64,000 nt of DNA, taken from contig NC_089442.1 in NCBI RefSeq assembly GCF_026210795.1, positions 1 through 64,000 on the forward strand, read 5' to 3'. Origin of the DNA: Rhizophagus irregularis. Its lineage: Eukaryota; Glomeromycota; Glomeromycetes; Glomerales; Glomeraceae. The position numbers and the translations under genes are program-made. The notes beneath the pieces are model-generated. The model was given only the letters and a program-made list of their open reading frames with translations. It had not been told where the DNA came from and made no database searches. Position 1 is the stretch's first letter. Each line of letters starts with the position of its first letter. Below, piece by piece: positions 21,951 through 32,412 of the stretch.

Positions 21951-23109
21951 TTGATAAAAAGATGACTGACAAGAGAGAATTAATTGATTATTAGAATGTG
22001 AGAATGAGAAAAAAAAATATTAGAATGTGAGAAAAAAAGCAATCATTTTTTAACTCTTATGTGTGATGATCTACTTGATTTACCTATACGTAAGTATACT
22101 CAAGTATACTAATGATTAGTATACTTACTTAGTGTCCAGTGTAACTTGTAACAAACATAATTAATGTAATTACTTAACTAGATGTTACTTTAAGACTAAA
22201 TTGCGGCGCAATGTCACGTGTTACAACGATTCATTCGAATTTCAACGCCCACATCGCAAAAAAGTATTAGTCATGTCACGTGTTGCAACGACAAATCTGA
22301 TTCATTTCTTCACTTCGAATTTCAACGCCCACATTGCAAAAAAGTATTAGTCGTTGTTCATCACATTGTTAATCGTTGTTCATCCTTACGAAATCATGTG
22401 ATGTTTCAAATTGAATTTCTGCTGATGAAGTAGACGTGATGAGTAACTATGGACAGCTAGAAATGAAAGCGTTTAACGATGAACAGAACAACTAGTAGTA
22501 GAGGTGAGCAATAAAGAGAAGGAAGAGATTAAATCTGAAGAAGAGAGAAAATTTTAACGGGAAATTGTAAATATCGAGGATGTAAATTAAAACAAGTGAA
22601 ATTTCCAACAAAATATAATTACCTTCATCCAACGCTCGGTTTTGCTTTTGGACGTTCCAGTTTACTGTATTAATTAATCCTTTATTTTATTCGTCGTAAA
22701 AGTACTAATAATAATAATTATGCGTTAATTTCTATGATGTTTGTTGTGTTTGTTGACACCTTAAATGTGAATATTTTCATCAGTATCATTACGCAGTTAA
22801 CTGATGGTATCATTTGATATCCTCACCTAAATATTTAAACGACACGATGATTGATTAATTTAATGTATGTATTTCTTGATTGATCGTAATCAGTAACACT
22901 AACTGTTAACATTGTGTAAACCGTGCAATACGTCAAGCAATACTGTATTGTTAAGTATTGTTAATATTATTGAAGCACATAGTCAAATTATTGTTAAACA
23001 AGTTAATATAATAAATCAACATGTAAAAAACCTTAATGTTTTTATATAAATTAACCTACTTTGCTAGCGTCAAATAAAAAACTTATTCACCATAAATCAA
23101 CTTCAAAAA
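21951..23109. promoter_or_regulatory. Divergent intergenic region of element 3 with CACGTG-bearing duplication
   Basis: The 1.16 kb between divergent ATGs contains an imperfect direct duplication. The word TGTCACGTGTTACAACGATTC at about 22210 and TGTCACGTGTTGCAACGACA at about 22275 are each followed by TTCGAATTTCAACGCCCACA and TTGCAAAAAAGTATTAGTC-like sequence. The palindrome CACGTG is an E-box-type site. A second symmetric cluster, AGTATACTcaAGTATACT...AGTATACTT, lies at about 22090-22130. These are candidate operators for both genes. No other gene is visible. Confidence 0.55.
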
Positions 23110-26100
23110 ATGGCTATATACTCGTGTCCACATTGTGAAAGAGTCTTCAGTCGTCGTGCTTCTCTACGAAATCATGTGAAAACTCACGATGATATAATTG
23201 ATAAAGTTCTTAGAAATTGCTGAAGAAGTAGAACATGAACAAGAGGAAGTGGGTGACGACGAACGACTTGAGGAGGCGAGCTACGAAGAGGGAGAGGAAG
23301 AGAGGGGGAGTACTAATAATGATGAAGTACAAGAGGAGGTGAGCTACGAAGAAGAAAGTGAAGATAATGATGAAGTACTAGAGGATGTGAACTACGAAGA
23401 AGAAAGGGAAGATAATGATGAAGTACTAGAGGATGTGAACTACGAAGGGGAAGGGGAAGACGAAGGGGAAGAAGAAGAGGAAGGGAGCGATAATAATGAA
23501 CAACTAGAAGAGGTGAGCTATGAAGAGGAAGAGGAAGAGGAAGAGGAGGTGAGAAATCAACGTTAAATAAAATTAAAATAATTTATACTTTTGTGTGCGT
23601 CTATATATGTCTATATATAGAAAGCGATCGACATATTTATCAAGTATTTATTGTCTATTAACATCCATATATAGGAAGTGATTGACGAATCAAGAGACAT
23701 TGAAATCGAATATTCGCTAATTGACGTTGAACCAATCCTAACCTTCGAATCTCTTGATATTAGAGTAACAAATATACCAGAATTTCCAAGCGAAGAGTTT
23801 GGAAATTTTATGGAGTTGCTTACTAAATGGAATTTGTCTGATGCATGTAGTAACGATATACTTAAATTTTCAAAAAAGATTTGCCGCGATAATGTAATTT
23901 TACCTACGTCGGTAAAAAAAGGTCGTCAATTGTTGGATCAAATTGTTGTACCACATATTTCTTTTAAAAAAGCGCCTATCATGACATATAAACAAGAAAC
24001 GTATTATCTTCATTATCGTCCGATTTTTGACGTTATAAAGGAATTGTTGAGCAATAAGGATATATTTGCCCATTGTACTTTTAAATTTACACTATTAAAT
24101 CATAACGGAGAAAGAATATATAACGAACAATATAATGGACAATGGTGGGAAAGAGTCCAAAAATCACTTCCTAATGGTGCAAATGTATTGTCAGTAATTT
24201 TATATTCGGATGCTACGACACGTGATCACTTAGGAAAGACCAGCGAACATCCCATTTATTTGACACTTGGTAATATAGTTAGTTGGCGCAGAAATAGGCC
24301 TGATGCCAAAATACTTTTGGGTTATCTGCCGATCCTAAAGGCAAAAGATATTTCACAAAAGAGGTCAAAGAGTTTTCGGTTAGCCAAGCGAGTCCTTTAT
24401 CAATATGCTTTAAATATATTGACACGATCGTTACTTGACTATAATGGTGGATTTGATCTTCAAACAGATAATGGTATAAAGTGGTGTTTTCCGTTTATTT
24501 CCGTAATGTTAGGAGATTTACCAGAAAATGCTGCGGTAACTTTAACATTTAACTCTGTTAATTGTCACCACCCTTGTCATAAATGTTTGGTGGAGCGTGA
24601 GAAGCTGAACAATGTGGAGTTAACAAACGATCAAATTATCTTAAGAACACCAGAAAATATGAGATGTCTTGTTGAACAAAATTCTGCATAACAATATTCT
24701 CTACACGATATGAAAAACATCTTTTGGAATTATCCGTACGTATCACGTGATTTTTAAAGAAAGTGTGTTTATTTTGCCAATTATTTTCTAATATATTTAC
24801 TCGAAAATAAACGATAGTCAGTTAAATATTTATTTGTCAACAATACCTGACCGAATGCATCATCTCGACTTGGGATTGTTTAATTATCAAGTGACCTACA
24901 CAAGGGTGTTGTTAAAAGAATTGTGTGGTCAAATAGCGGTTGACGAACTTGATAATCGTTTGGATAAAATCCCACGATTTCCTGGCCTTAAGATATTCAA
25001 GAATGGCCTGGAAAATATTAAGCGGTTTACTGCCAATGAATTTCGGAATATGATGAAGGTATTTGTTTTCGTCATAGAAGGAATAGTCATAAACCACCAC
25101 AAATCATCGATAAGTACATCCCGAGCCAAACGATCTGATGAAGCATTGGTTAACGTGTATTATTATTGGAATAAGATGTATTTATACAGCCGACGGGAGT
25201 ATTTTAAGGAATCAGAGCTGGTGATTTTTGATGTATGATAGCGAGATAATATGATGATTAGTTTTTTATGAATATTGCAATTAACATGATTATATTTTAT
25301 TTTGTTTAAAGAATCTAATCAAACAATGGGCAAAGAGCTTTATAAAACTATTTAAAGAATATTCTCTATCAGAACTTCGATTACCAAAGCTGCATAATTG
25401 GTGCTATCATATCATTAAGACAATTAGAGAATATGGAGCAATCAACGGGTTTACGACGGAAACGTATGAATTTTTACATAAAGAAGCCGTAAAAATACCC
25501 TATAGGTCTAGTAATAAGCGTGACCCAACAGATCAAATGATTAAATCGGTTGGTATTACAGCTAGTACGATATTCAATGCATTATCACAAATTAATATTG
25601 TTATATTATATATAGGTTTACCGAAAAAAAATAATTAAATACTTACTTCAGCGTACAAATGTTAATAGACGCAAACAAAAAACTCTAATGAATAGTTTGT
25701 TAGGCACATTTAATTTGCAAGATTTTGATGCGTTTTTCAATAATTACCGATCAAACAATAGCTTGGCCGGTGAAGCTCTAACGGCTCTAGAATATTTTCT
25801 GGAATCGTTAAACGAGTTTTTAGATTTATGTGAAGGGTTAACCGATAATGAAACTATTAATATTAGTTGGTATAGTTATGCTAATATTTCTTCAAGCGGG
25901 GATTACATTAGAGCAAAAAGCTTGTATTATAACGAACCATCATTTAGTGATGTGTCAATCAGCATGAGCGAGGAAGAGTCTGAAGATTATAATACAGCCG
26001 AAGGTGGTGCATGTTTTGGCAAGGTACAGAATTTTATTTAATATTGAACTACTAACGAATGATAATCCAAGCAATAACTTACTTATTTTATATTTAGGTT

Positions 26101-26331
26101 CTTATGTTGATTAACGTTAAAATTATCGAAAAAGATTTGTCGTTTGATCTTGCCCTTGTACAATGGTACGATTTTTGTAATTCAAGACAATTATACAAAT
26201 ATGATTGTCCTTGGTTGAAGATTATAAACACGTATAACTTTGTGCCTATTGAATCAATTATAGAATTGGTACAAGTAGTTCAACGTGCCGAACGACAAAA
26301 TGAATATTTTGTTAATACATTTATGTTTTAA
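23110..26331 (+). pseudogene. Plavaka-like transposase of element 3, two lesions
   Basis: Six exons fit: 23110-23548, 23675-24739, 24822-25232, 25312-25548, 25616-26023 and 26098-26331, giving about 930 residues. Exon 1 starts with a C2H2 finger (YSCPHCERVFSRRASLRNHV, then KTH) and a Glu-rich tract. The DDE core has LSVILYSDATTRDHLGKTSE, HPIYLTLGNI, DAKILLGYLPIL, FPFISVMLGDLPE, CHKCL, FWNYPY, then IPDRMHHLDLGLFNYQ after an intron. The C-terminal region has LRLPKLHNWCYHIIKTIREY, GAINGFTTETYEFLHKE, YKYDCPWLKII and ends NEYFVNTFMF. Two defects: a frame change near 23211 right after the finger, and TAA at 24689-24691 in place of a probable Gln codon. All splice sites look intact, so decay is recent. 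Compared with elements 1 and 2 it is a distinct Plavaka lineage. Confidence 0.85.
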
Positions 26332-26572
26332 TTTCGATAAATTGCGTAAAACAATAAATACAGTATATTATACTTGCAAGTATTTAGTTAGTAGAGATAA
26401 TTAATATGTTGTTTAGTAAAGTTAAAATGATATGATAATTATAGTATAATTATACTTCGCGTTCACTGGCAGTGAAAAACGCGTATTAAGCTTACATTAC
26501 ATAAAACACGTGATGCAATAAAATTTTTTTTTAAATATTAATTATAATATATGTATATATATACTTAAATTA

Positions 26573-26652
26573 AATGGTACAATGGTTAGGTCGTGAGATT
26601 TGACGTATTAATAGTGTAATTGAGGTAATCGGTTCAGTTCCTAAGGTGAGCA
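26573..26652 (+). repeat. Possible tRNA-derived (SINE-like) sequence
   Basis: TGGTACAATGGTTAGG resembles a pol III A box (T-R-G-Y-N-N-A-N-N-G-G), and GGTTCAGTTCC, about 50 bp downstream, resembles a B box (GGTTCRANTCC). The spacing fits a tRNA, but D- and T-stems pair poorly and no acceptor stem is evident. It is therefore at best a degenerate tRNA or SINE remnant, sitting inside element 3 downstream of the transposase gene. Confidence 0.3.
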
Positions 26653-26689
26653 AAATAAATATAATTTAATTAATATATTATATATATAG

Positions 26690-26880
26690 TTGTGTTAATA
26701 TACAGTGCGTTGAACAACAATGCATAATGTGTTGAACTACACATTAGAGTTGAATGACGCGTATATTAACATTAAGCGTTGATATACTCCAGTATACGGG
26801 TGTTGATTAATATTGTAAAACGCGTTGAACAACTAGCTGGTGTTGATCAACGCGTATACTGGTGTGAATCAACACTTTTC
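26690..26880. repeat. Right subterminal AACGCGT/GTTGA-rich region of element 3
   Basis: Contains AACGCGTTGAAC, CAACGCGTATACT, GACGCGTATATTAACATTAA and several GTGTTGATTAA words within 190 bp, mirroring the left end; an isolated AACGCGTATTAAG lies nearby at about 26478. It ends directly at the inverted terminal repeat. Confidence 0.6.
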
Positions 26881-26893
26881 AAACTTGCTGATG

Positions 26894-27200
26894 ATCCTAT
26901 TTATCTTCTTCTGAGCAATGTGAAGAAAAAGGGCCTATAACTTTTGAAATCAGACCCGATCCAGAATTAATTATCAAATCTGTCTTAGAGCACTTCCCAT
27001 ACTTGAAATTCAGAAATAGTTTCAGAGGGATTGATAATTATGATTTTACATCATTTCAGCTGTGGAGTTCACCATGCCCTATTTGCGATGAAAAGCATGG
27101 AAATTATGTATTACATGGCGAATGGCATAGAAATGGAACAGAATATTGTCTTACCTGCAACAATTCAAGCGATAAATTTAAGTTCACATTCGTAGCATAG
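26894..27200 (+). pseudogene. 3' part of the split host gene with CPIC...H domain
   Basis: The frame opens at the element 3 junction (YLSSSEQCEEKGPITFEIRP), continues DPELIIKSVLEHFPYLKFRN and SFRGIDNYDFTSFQ, then SSPCPICDEKHGNYVLHGEW and EYCLTCNNSSDKFKFTFVA, ending at TAG 27198-27200. The C-x2-C-x3-H...C-x2-C pattern suggests a small zinc-binding domain. The domain type resembles the C-terminus of the gene at 10095-11290 (SYFIKCEQREIEIVA). Function unknown. With parts 1 and 2 it forms one gene of about 160 codons disrupted by two transposons and one upstream frameshift. Confidence 0.6.
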
Positions 27201-27271
27201 GCCAATCATGTGAGACTGATCACCTGAAAAAATGGTATATTTTATTTTTTTTATAAATCAGTCCCAGTGTC

Positions 27272-27433
27272 GCAAATATATGAATTTTGACCTGTCACGT
27301 ATGTGAAACTTGACCCACCTGCATGCACGTTGTTGATCCTATTTATGGTGTATTGTAAAATATATGTAATCGATAACGTGCATGCAGTGAGTCAAGATTA
27401 ATCCATGTGACAGGTCAAGATTCATATTTTTAC
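27272..27433. mobile_element. Hairpin MITE with 9-bp target duplication (Mutator-like)
   Basis: A 162-bp near-palindrome. The left arm ATATGAATTTTGACCTGTCAC and the right arm GTGACAGGTCAAGATTCATAT are inverted, and inner segments CTGCATGCACGTT and AACGTGCATGCAG are also inverted. It is flanked by the direct repeat CCCAGTGTC (27263-27271 and 27434-27442). A 9-bp duplication is characteristic of Mutator-like elements, and a Mutator-like transposase fragment exists at 32413-33660. Confidence 0.85.
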
Positions 27434-27535
27434 CCCAGTGTCCACCACTAAATTAATCTGTGTGACAATAGATTTTATATAAATATGTAAAAAATTGGTG
27501 GTGTTACTATCGTCCGTAGTATGTACAAAAAAAAA

Positions 27536-27895
27536 TTATAAGATATATATCAAATTCGTCATGCCTATTCCTGTTGATCCTAAAAAAATTGCTTTCTTGT
27601 TTATTATATTACTTCCTCTCGTATTCTTTGTTTTCTTTTTGTAAATTGCACAATTATTGCACTTGTTCCAATTTGGCTTCTGTTTACAGTCTCGTTTGCT
27701 AAATATAAATCTTTTCCAAATAAATATATAATAAACACGTACTGTATTGTCAAAAGCATTCATACTAAGATCACTTAACGTCTGTTGGGTGTCGGCTATA
27801 TCTTGAGTAATCCTGTCAATTGATTTTAGAATAGCCAGCCTTTTTAAACTTTTTATTTTATCTCGAGTAATGGGATCTCTTAAGCCAGTTCAAAA
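27536..27895 (-). CDS. Hypothetical small protein, helical with Cys residues
   Basis: A minus-strand frame is open from about 27895 to the stop at 27536. It reads GLRDPITRDKIKSLKRLAIL, SIDRITQDIADTQQTLSDLS, then MNAFDNTVRVYYIFIWKRFI and CKQKPNWNKCNNC. No ATG is found near the 5' side except the internal one at about 27763. It overlaps the first exon of the plus-strand protease-like gene by 26 bp. No family recognised. It could be a fragment or a chance frame. Confidence 0.25.
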
Positions 27896-28972
27896 TCTAC
27901 CTGAAACGTCTCAAACTCTCTCAAAGTATGAGGATAGGCCTGGCCAAATGAAAACGTTTCTTGGTAATAAAACTTTTATTTCTTGAATAGCATAATGGCA
28001 ATATATATATATAGTAGTGTCTTGATATTTATTTTCTTGATCTATTTATAGCTTATACGAACAATAACTTTAGCTGGCCCCCCTCAATGCCAGAATATAT
28101 GAGAAGATATTGTTTCCATCAGATCACTGGTACCGGGTCTAATATTGATGTTCAAAGTGGGCGTGACATTATATTCTTTTACAATGCACTTGAAAGAGGA
28201 ATTCTTAGGTCACGAAAATGATTGGGTGACCGTATACAACCAGGAAATAAAGGCATATGGAAAAGAGTATAGCGACGATGAATTGAACCACATTTTCAAA
28301 GAGATGCCTGGTGCCATACAACTTCCAGTTAATCAGAAAAGTCTGCCACACAGTAAAAAAAGAAAGATGGTAACTACTAAGCATGTCATTGATAATGGGT
28401 GTGATTACAAGGTTTGAATTGTAAATTAAAATTAAAAAATTGGGGTTTAAAACTTTAATTATAAGTTTTAGTACATGTAGTCCTCAAAACAGTTTAATTT
28501 TTTTCAAATAAAGGCCAGAGTTGGCGTTAGAAGACCTGAAGAACCTGAACTAGTTGCTCTGATCAATTATAACTTATATGATGATCGTTATGATAATCAT
28601 AAAAAATATGAATGCATCATAGACACAGGTACACCTTCAACGATCTTTTCATTTTAAATTAAAAGAACACTTGGAGATGAGGGATGGAATTTGAGACCTA
28701 TAGCAGGCTCAGGTTATGGAGATGGCGTAGCTGAAATCCATGCAAATAAAATATTTGAAGTCCGTCTCAGCGATAGACGTAATTGGACAAAATGGGTCCC
28801 AGCAAAGATTACAGTCTGGGATTAAAAATCTGGTGATGAAGTAGAGCATGCATTCATCGATAATGATATTACCGACCAACTTGCATACGCACACGAACTG
28901 AACCGTCCAATAAAATTTTTAGATAGTACAGATGAAGAAAAGCTCACCCAGTTTTTGAGTACATGTAATTAA
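27870..28972 (+). pseudogene. Retropepsin-like aspartic protease gene A, decayed
   Basis: Exon 1 (ATG 27870) reads MGSLKPVQNLPETSQTLSKY and ends at a GTAATA donor near 27963. After an intron, the frame reads FSWPPSMPEYMRRYCFHQIT and, with a frame change near 28190, HENDWVTVYNQEIKAYGKEY, DDELNHIFKEMPGAIQLPVN and KHVIDNGCDYK. A second intron leads to GVRRPEEPELVALINYNLYD and CIIDTGTPSTI, a DTG catalytic triplet. TAA codons interrupt the frame after this motif and again near 28824; the final stop is TAA at 28970. The layout matches gene B at 45690-46796, so this is a dispersed fungal family rather than a retroelement. Confidence 0.6.
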
Positions 28973-29394
28973 TTCATTAATGAAGATTATTGTTATCTGT
29001 CCATCAATTTTTACCTTTCCAAATAATCCTCTATGTAAATCATAAAATATTTGAGTGATGTGTACTCTTAAATCACGCGATGATGGTGTAATCATCCAAT
29101 AAAATAGCTTTTTATAAATTATACTTTATACTTTATTCTTTTTTAAGCCTAAACGTTATGAAAAAATTCCAATATACCGCAAGTTTGATAGGAGTTACTA
29201 AAAGCTTCGGACAAAGATCTTATCACATAAGTTGTATGTTTAGATATACAAAAGATCTTGCATAGACCCAGTCATGTGAGATTGATCACCTGAAATGCGC
29301 AGTACGATACTGAGAAAATTCTTGCCAGAGCTGTGTGATGTGTAAATCGCATATATATCTCGCATTATTTTTTTTCGCTTGCATAAAAAGTGTT

Positions 29395-29580
29395 ATGGAA
29401 TCCGAGTTTGACTTACTTAGAGAAGAAAATGCCAGACTTATGGTCAAGATAACTGGGTGAGCCAGCTCGTTCGAGAAAGCTGAGCTTGAGGCAAGGAATG
29501 CTGAGCTTATAGAAAGACTTGCAAAACTGGAAGAGAAGCAGTTGGAGAACGTAGTAATAAAAAACTTATTACATGCATCA
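29395..29580 (+). pseudogene. Coiled-coil N-terminal fragment
   Basis: Reads MESEFDLLREENARLMVKIT, then TGA at 29458-29460, and continues in the same frame KAELEARNAELIERLAKLEE with heptad Leu/Ala spacing. Such coiled-coil starts are frequent in multi-copy genes of these fungi. It lies 250 bp upstream of the RING gene and could be its original N-terminus, but the region between is not open. Confidence 0.45.
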
Positions 29581-29827
29581 TGTGTAAGCGCCTCTGGCCA
29601 AGTATCGCGAAAAAATATATATAATCATATTAAAACAATATTCGGATATGGATATTTTTTCTGGCAATCATTATTTCGCATATGAGATTGGGGACATCTA
29701 TGCTAATCATGAAGTCATTTTTATCAATTTGCGGGGATTAACGGAATGACGAAATGCAGTGCGTAATTGCTGGTGAAAATCCGGTGAATGTTTTCTCCTG
29801 CGAAATTTACAAGTGATATAAAAGAGA

Positions 29828-30799
29828 ATGATCATTTTTTTTGCTCAAGACTCTTCACTCATACACAAAGACGGTATGGATAGAACACACATCGTAGTGC
29901 TCGCAAAAAATATCTTCCGTTTTACTAGCACCCTTACTACGCATATTGGTATCCCGGATGTGAATTCATGCTCATTATGTGGAAAAGAGATTTATTCACT
30001 CGCATCAAACCTGTCATACCAAGAATTCACCCTAGCTTCGTGTGGACACATCTTTCACCAGAAGTGTCTCAAAAAGTATCTGGTGAATAAAGAAGCGCGA
30101 TGCCCGAATAAGAATTGTAATAGAGATATTGAAACTTTTCTCTCTCCGGATCTTTTTAAGGAAACGGGCAAACCTACATCCTCAACTGCAGATGTCACTA
30201 AGCCAGTGGATTCGAGAAATCAAACTCCCGTGAATGATGATGTAACACTAATGGACGAACTAGGATTATTAGGCGAAGAGGAACAAAGTTCGTCCAAGAC
30301 TACCGACAAGACATCAAGCTCTATTCAGATCATTAAAGAAACTTCTGACCAGGCAACTAGCCCTATTGAGGTTGTTAGCACTACACCTGGTAATCCCGAA
30401 AATTTGGATGACTTGATTTCGAAGGAACTCTCTAGCGGACAAATCCAACGCCCTATATGTGAGAAATGCTCCGAAGAAATTTCCATAAAGTTTTTGAAAG
30501 ACACCATCTTTTTATCCTGCAATCATGCTGTGTATTTAGATTGCATTAACGATCTACGCAAAAGATACCCTATCTGTACTTCAGCCGATGATATGGAAAC
30601 TGATGATTTGAGAATCCCGGGTTCGAGTGATGTGCTAAAAAAATGACCTAATGATTCAGGCGAATCAACTGAAAAATCGTCTAGCAAGAAAGTGAAAAAG
30701 GCAGGTGAGAAGAAAGTATCGGGTACGCTAAAAAAACTTATCGAAGAATTATCCTCTGAAATATCTCAGGATTCCAAAGTTATAGAAGAGGGACCATAA
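29828..30799 (+). pseudogene. RING-finger protein with two zinc-like clusters, one in-frame TGA
   Basis: The frame has 272 codons to TGA at 30644-30646 and then continues in the same frame to TAA at 30797-30799. First cluster (about residues 40-105): CSLCGKEIYS, then CGHIFHQKCLKKYL and CPNKNC, a RING-like C3H2C arrangement expected of E3 ubiquitin ligases. A Ser/Thr/Asp-rich linker follows. Second cluster (about residues 215-255): CEKCSEEISI, CNHAVYLDCI, YPICTS, with the last pair degenerate. After the TGA comes EKKVSGTLKKLIEELSSEIS, a Lys-rich helix typical of the family. Probably a multi-copy gene; activity doubtful because the second cluster lacks residues. Confidence 0.65.
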
Positions 30800-30823
30800 C
30801 CATAACCATAACCATAACCATAA
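30794..30823. repeat. Hexamer microsatellite (CCATAA)x5
   Basis: Five perfect CCATAA units start at the stop codon of the RING gene (the first unit supplies TAA). It is not the usual fungal telomere hexamer (CCCTAA). Likely replication slippage. Confidence 0.9.
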
Positions 30824-31699
30824 CATTTCTCGATGAGATTCCCCAATTCCCTCTGTCATCAATTTACAGAGTTGCCACATCGAACGGGCATTCTCATGGT
30901 CGAATGAACGAATAATCGAATGAACGAACAAATAAACAAACAAACAAATAATCAACAACATAATTATCAAACAACATAATCAACAAGCAACATACAACAA
31001 CATTCTTGGTTCATCACATAAATAGCGTTAGTAATATAAAACATCAACCGATATAAAATAAAATTAACTTCTTTAAATTTTTCCCAAATTATATTCACTT
31101 TTACCTTTAATTTCAAACTTCGATAGCTCTCGCTACGAATTATTACTTTTCAAAAACGTATATTTAATTCATCTTGAAATTTCCATTTTATTCAATTAAA
31201 ATTAATTAAGCGAACATTAATTAAAGTTTAGGGCGAACCTATTACCTTTAATTAACATTAAACTTCACTAACAAATAATTAAATGAAACTTATATTTTTA
31301 TTGAGTTCTGTGAATGAGAACTATGGAATTACTTTGAATTCCGCTCTCTATTTATACAAATTTTATGCTACTTTCTATTCTACTTATATACTATCTTTTA
31401 TGTTCTTTTTACATATTATCTTTGAACTATCTTTCTAATATGCTATCTATATTTTAAATATGCTATCTTTTAATATGCTATCTTTTATATATGTTTTTTT
31501 TAATATGTTATCTTTTATATTCCATCTTTATACTATCTTTTTATATTATCTTTTATATTATTTTATGTTCTTTAATCTTTCTGACATTATTTTATATGTT
31601 CTTTTAATTCGCTTTATGTGTTTTGCTTATAATCTATCTTTTGTGGCTTATAATTATTCTTTCTAATTGTTCTTATTGTTAAAGATTGCTAAGCCACAA
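30824..31699. other. Intergenic AT-rich DNA with ATCTTTTATAT-type repeats
   Basis: No gene seen. A GAACGAACAAATAAACAAAC-type run lies at 30905-30950. The part 31350-31600 is a degenerate array of TATGCTATCTTTTA/ATCTTTTATAT words that yields only low-complexity frames. Confidence 0.5.
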
Positions 31700-32105
31700 T
31701 TGATCGACTCTAATTATCCTATTGGTTCTTTGTCAATTATTCGATAAATATTACATCATGTAGATCATTACTTTTCCTAAATGTTTATCCTTTTCAGCTA
31801 ATTATTTATCCATCTACGCCAATTCATAATTAATTTGTTCATTCTTAATATTTGGCAATTACATTTGGTGGTTGAATTTTATCATCTTTTCATGCTTGAT
31901 AATTGATTGACTCTAATTATCCTATTGGTTCTTTGTCAATTATTCGATAAATATTACATCATGTAGATCATTACTTTTCCTAAATGTTTATCCTTTTCGG
32001 CTAATTATTTATCCATCTACGCCAATTCATAATTAATTTGTTCGTTCTTAATATTTGGCAATTACATTTGGTGGTTGAATTTTATCATCTTTTCATGCTT
32101 GATAT
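31700..32105. repeat. Tandem duplication of about 203 bp, nearly identical
   Basis: The block starting GACTCTAATTATCCTATTGG occurs at 31706 and again at 31909, and the two copies stay almost identical through ATCATCTTTTCATGCTTGAT. The very low divergence in a decayed neighbourhood means a recent segmental duplication or an assembly duplication. Confidence 0.85.
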
Positions 32106-32412
32106 TCGACCGTTTACATCGATATAAAGCCTTATCCAGATGTTTTTATTCCAGCTTTTTAAATAAAAAGTTTAAATTATTTTGCTTCTTTATCTAATTT
32201 GATAAATTTACCATCAAATGATGATTCTAATATTTAAACATTATCAGACTTCGAACATAAAAATAATTATTATGATTTAAAGGCTCAACAAATTCCAATA
32301 AAAAATAAAGCCTTCCATAATTAAGTCTTCGAAGTTTATCAGATGATAATTTTTTAGAACAATTTTTTTTAATTATATTGTTTATTATTATAGTTAATTT
32401 ATAAATATAAAG

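Larger units (their letters stand above)
19057..26893. mobile_element. Element 3: Plavaka-like transposon with two divergent genes
   Basis: The left terminus CATCAGCAAGTTT (from 19057) is matched in inverted orientation by AAACTTGCTGATG (to 26893). The flanking dinucleotide AT is present on both sides (19055-19056, 26894-26895). Removing the element with one AT keeps the host gene in frame, reading EYKVSYLSSSEQC across the join. Because ATCATC/GATGAT extends the repeat palindromically, the exact end is uncertain by up to about 3 bp. It is about 7.8 kb long, with an accessory gene on minus (19693-21950), a transposase on plus (23110-26331) and subterminal AACGCGT-rich repeats at both ends. Confidence 0.75.

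Noticed and set aside
26573-26652. Functional tRNA gene
   Set aside because: Box-like words are present but the stems do not pair well and no acceptor stem is seen.
30794-30823. CCATAA repeats as interstitial telomere
   Set aside because: The usual fungal telomere is CCCTAA/TTAGGG; five perfect CCATAA units at a gene stop look like slippage.
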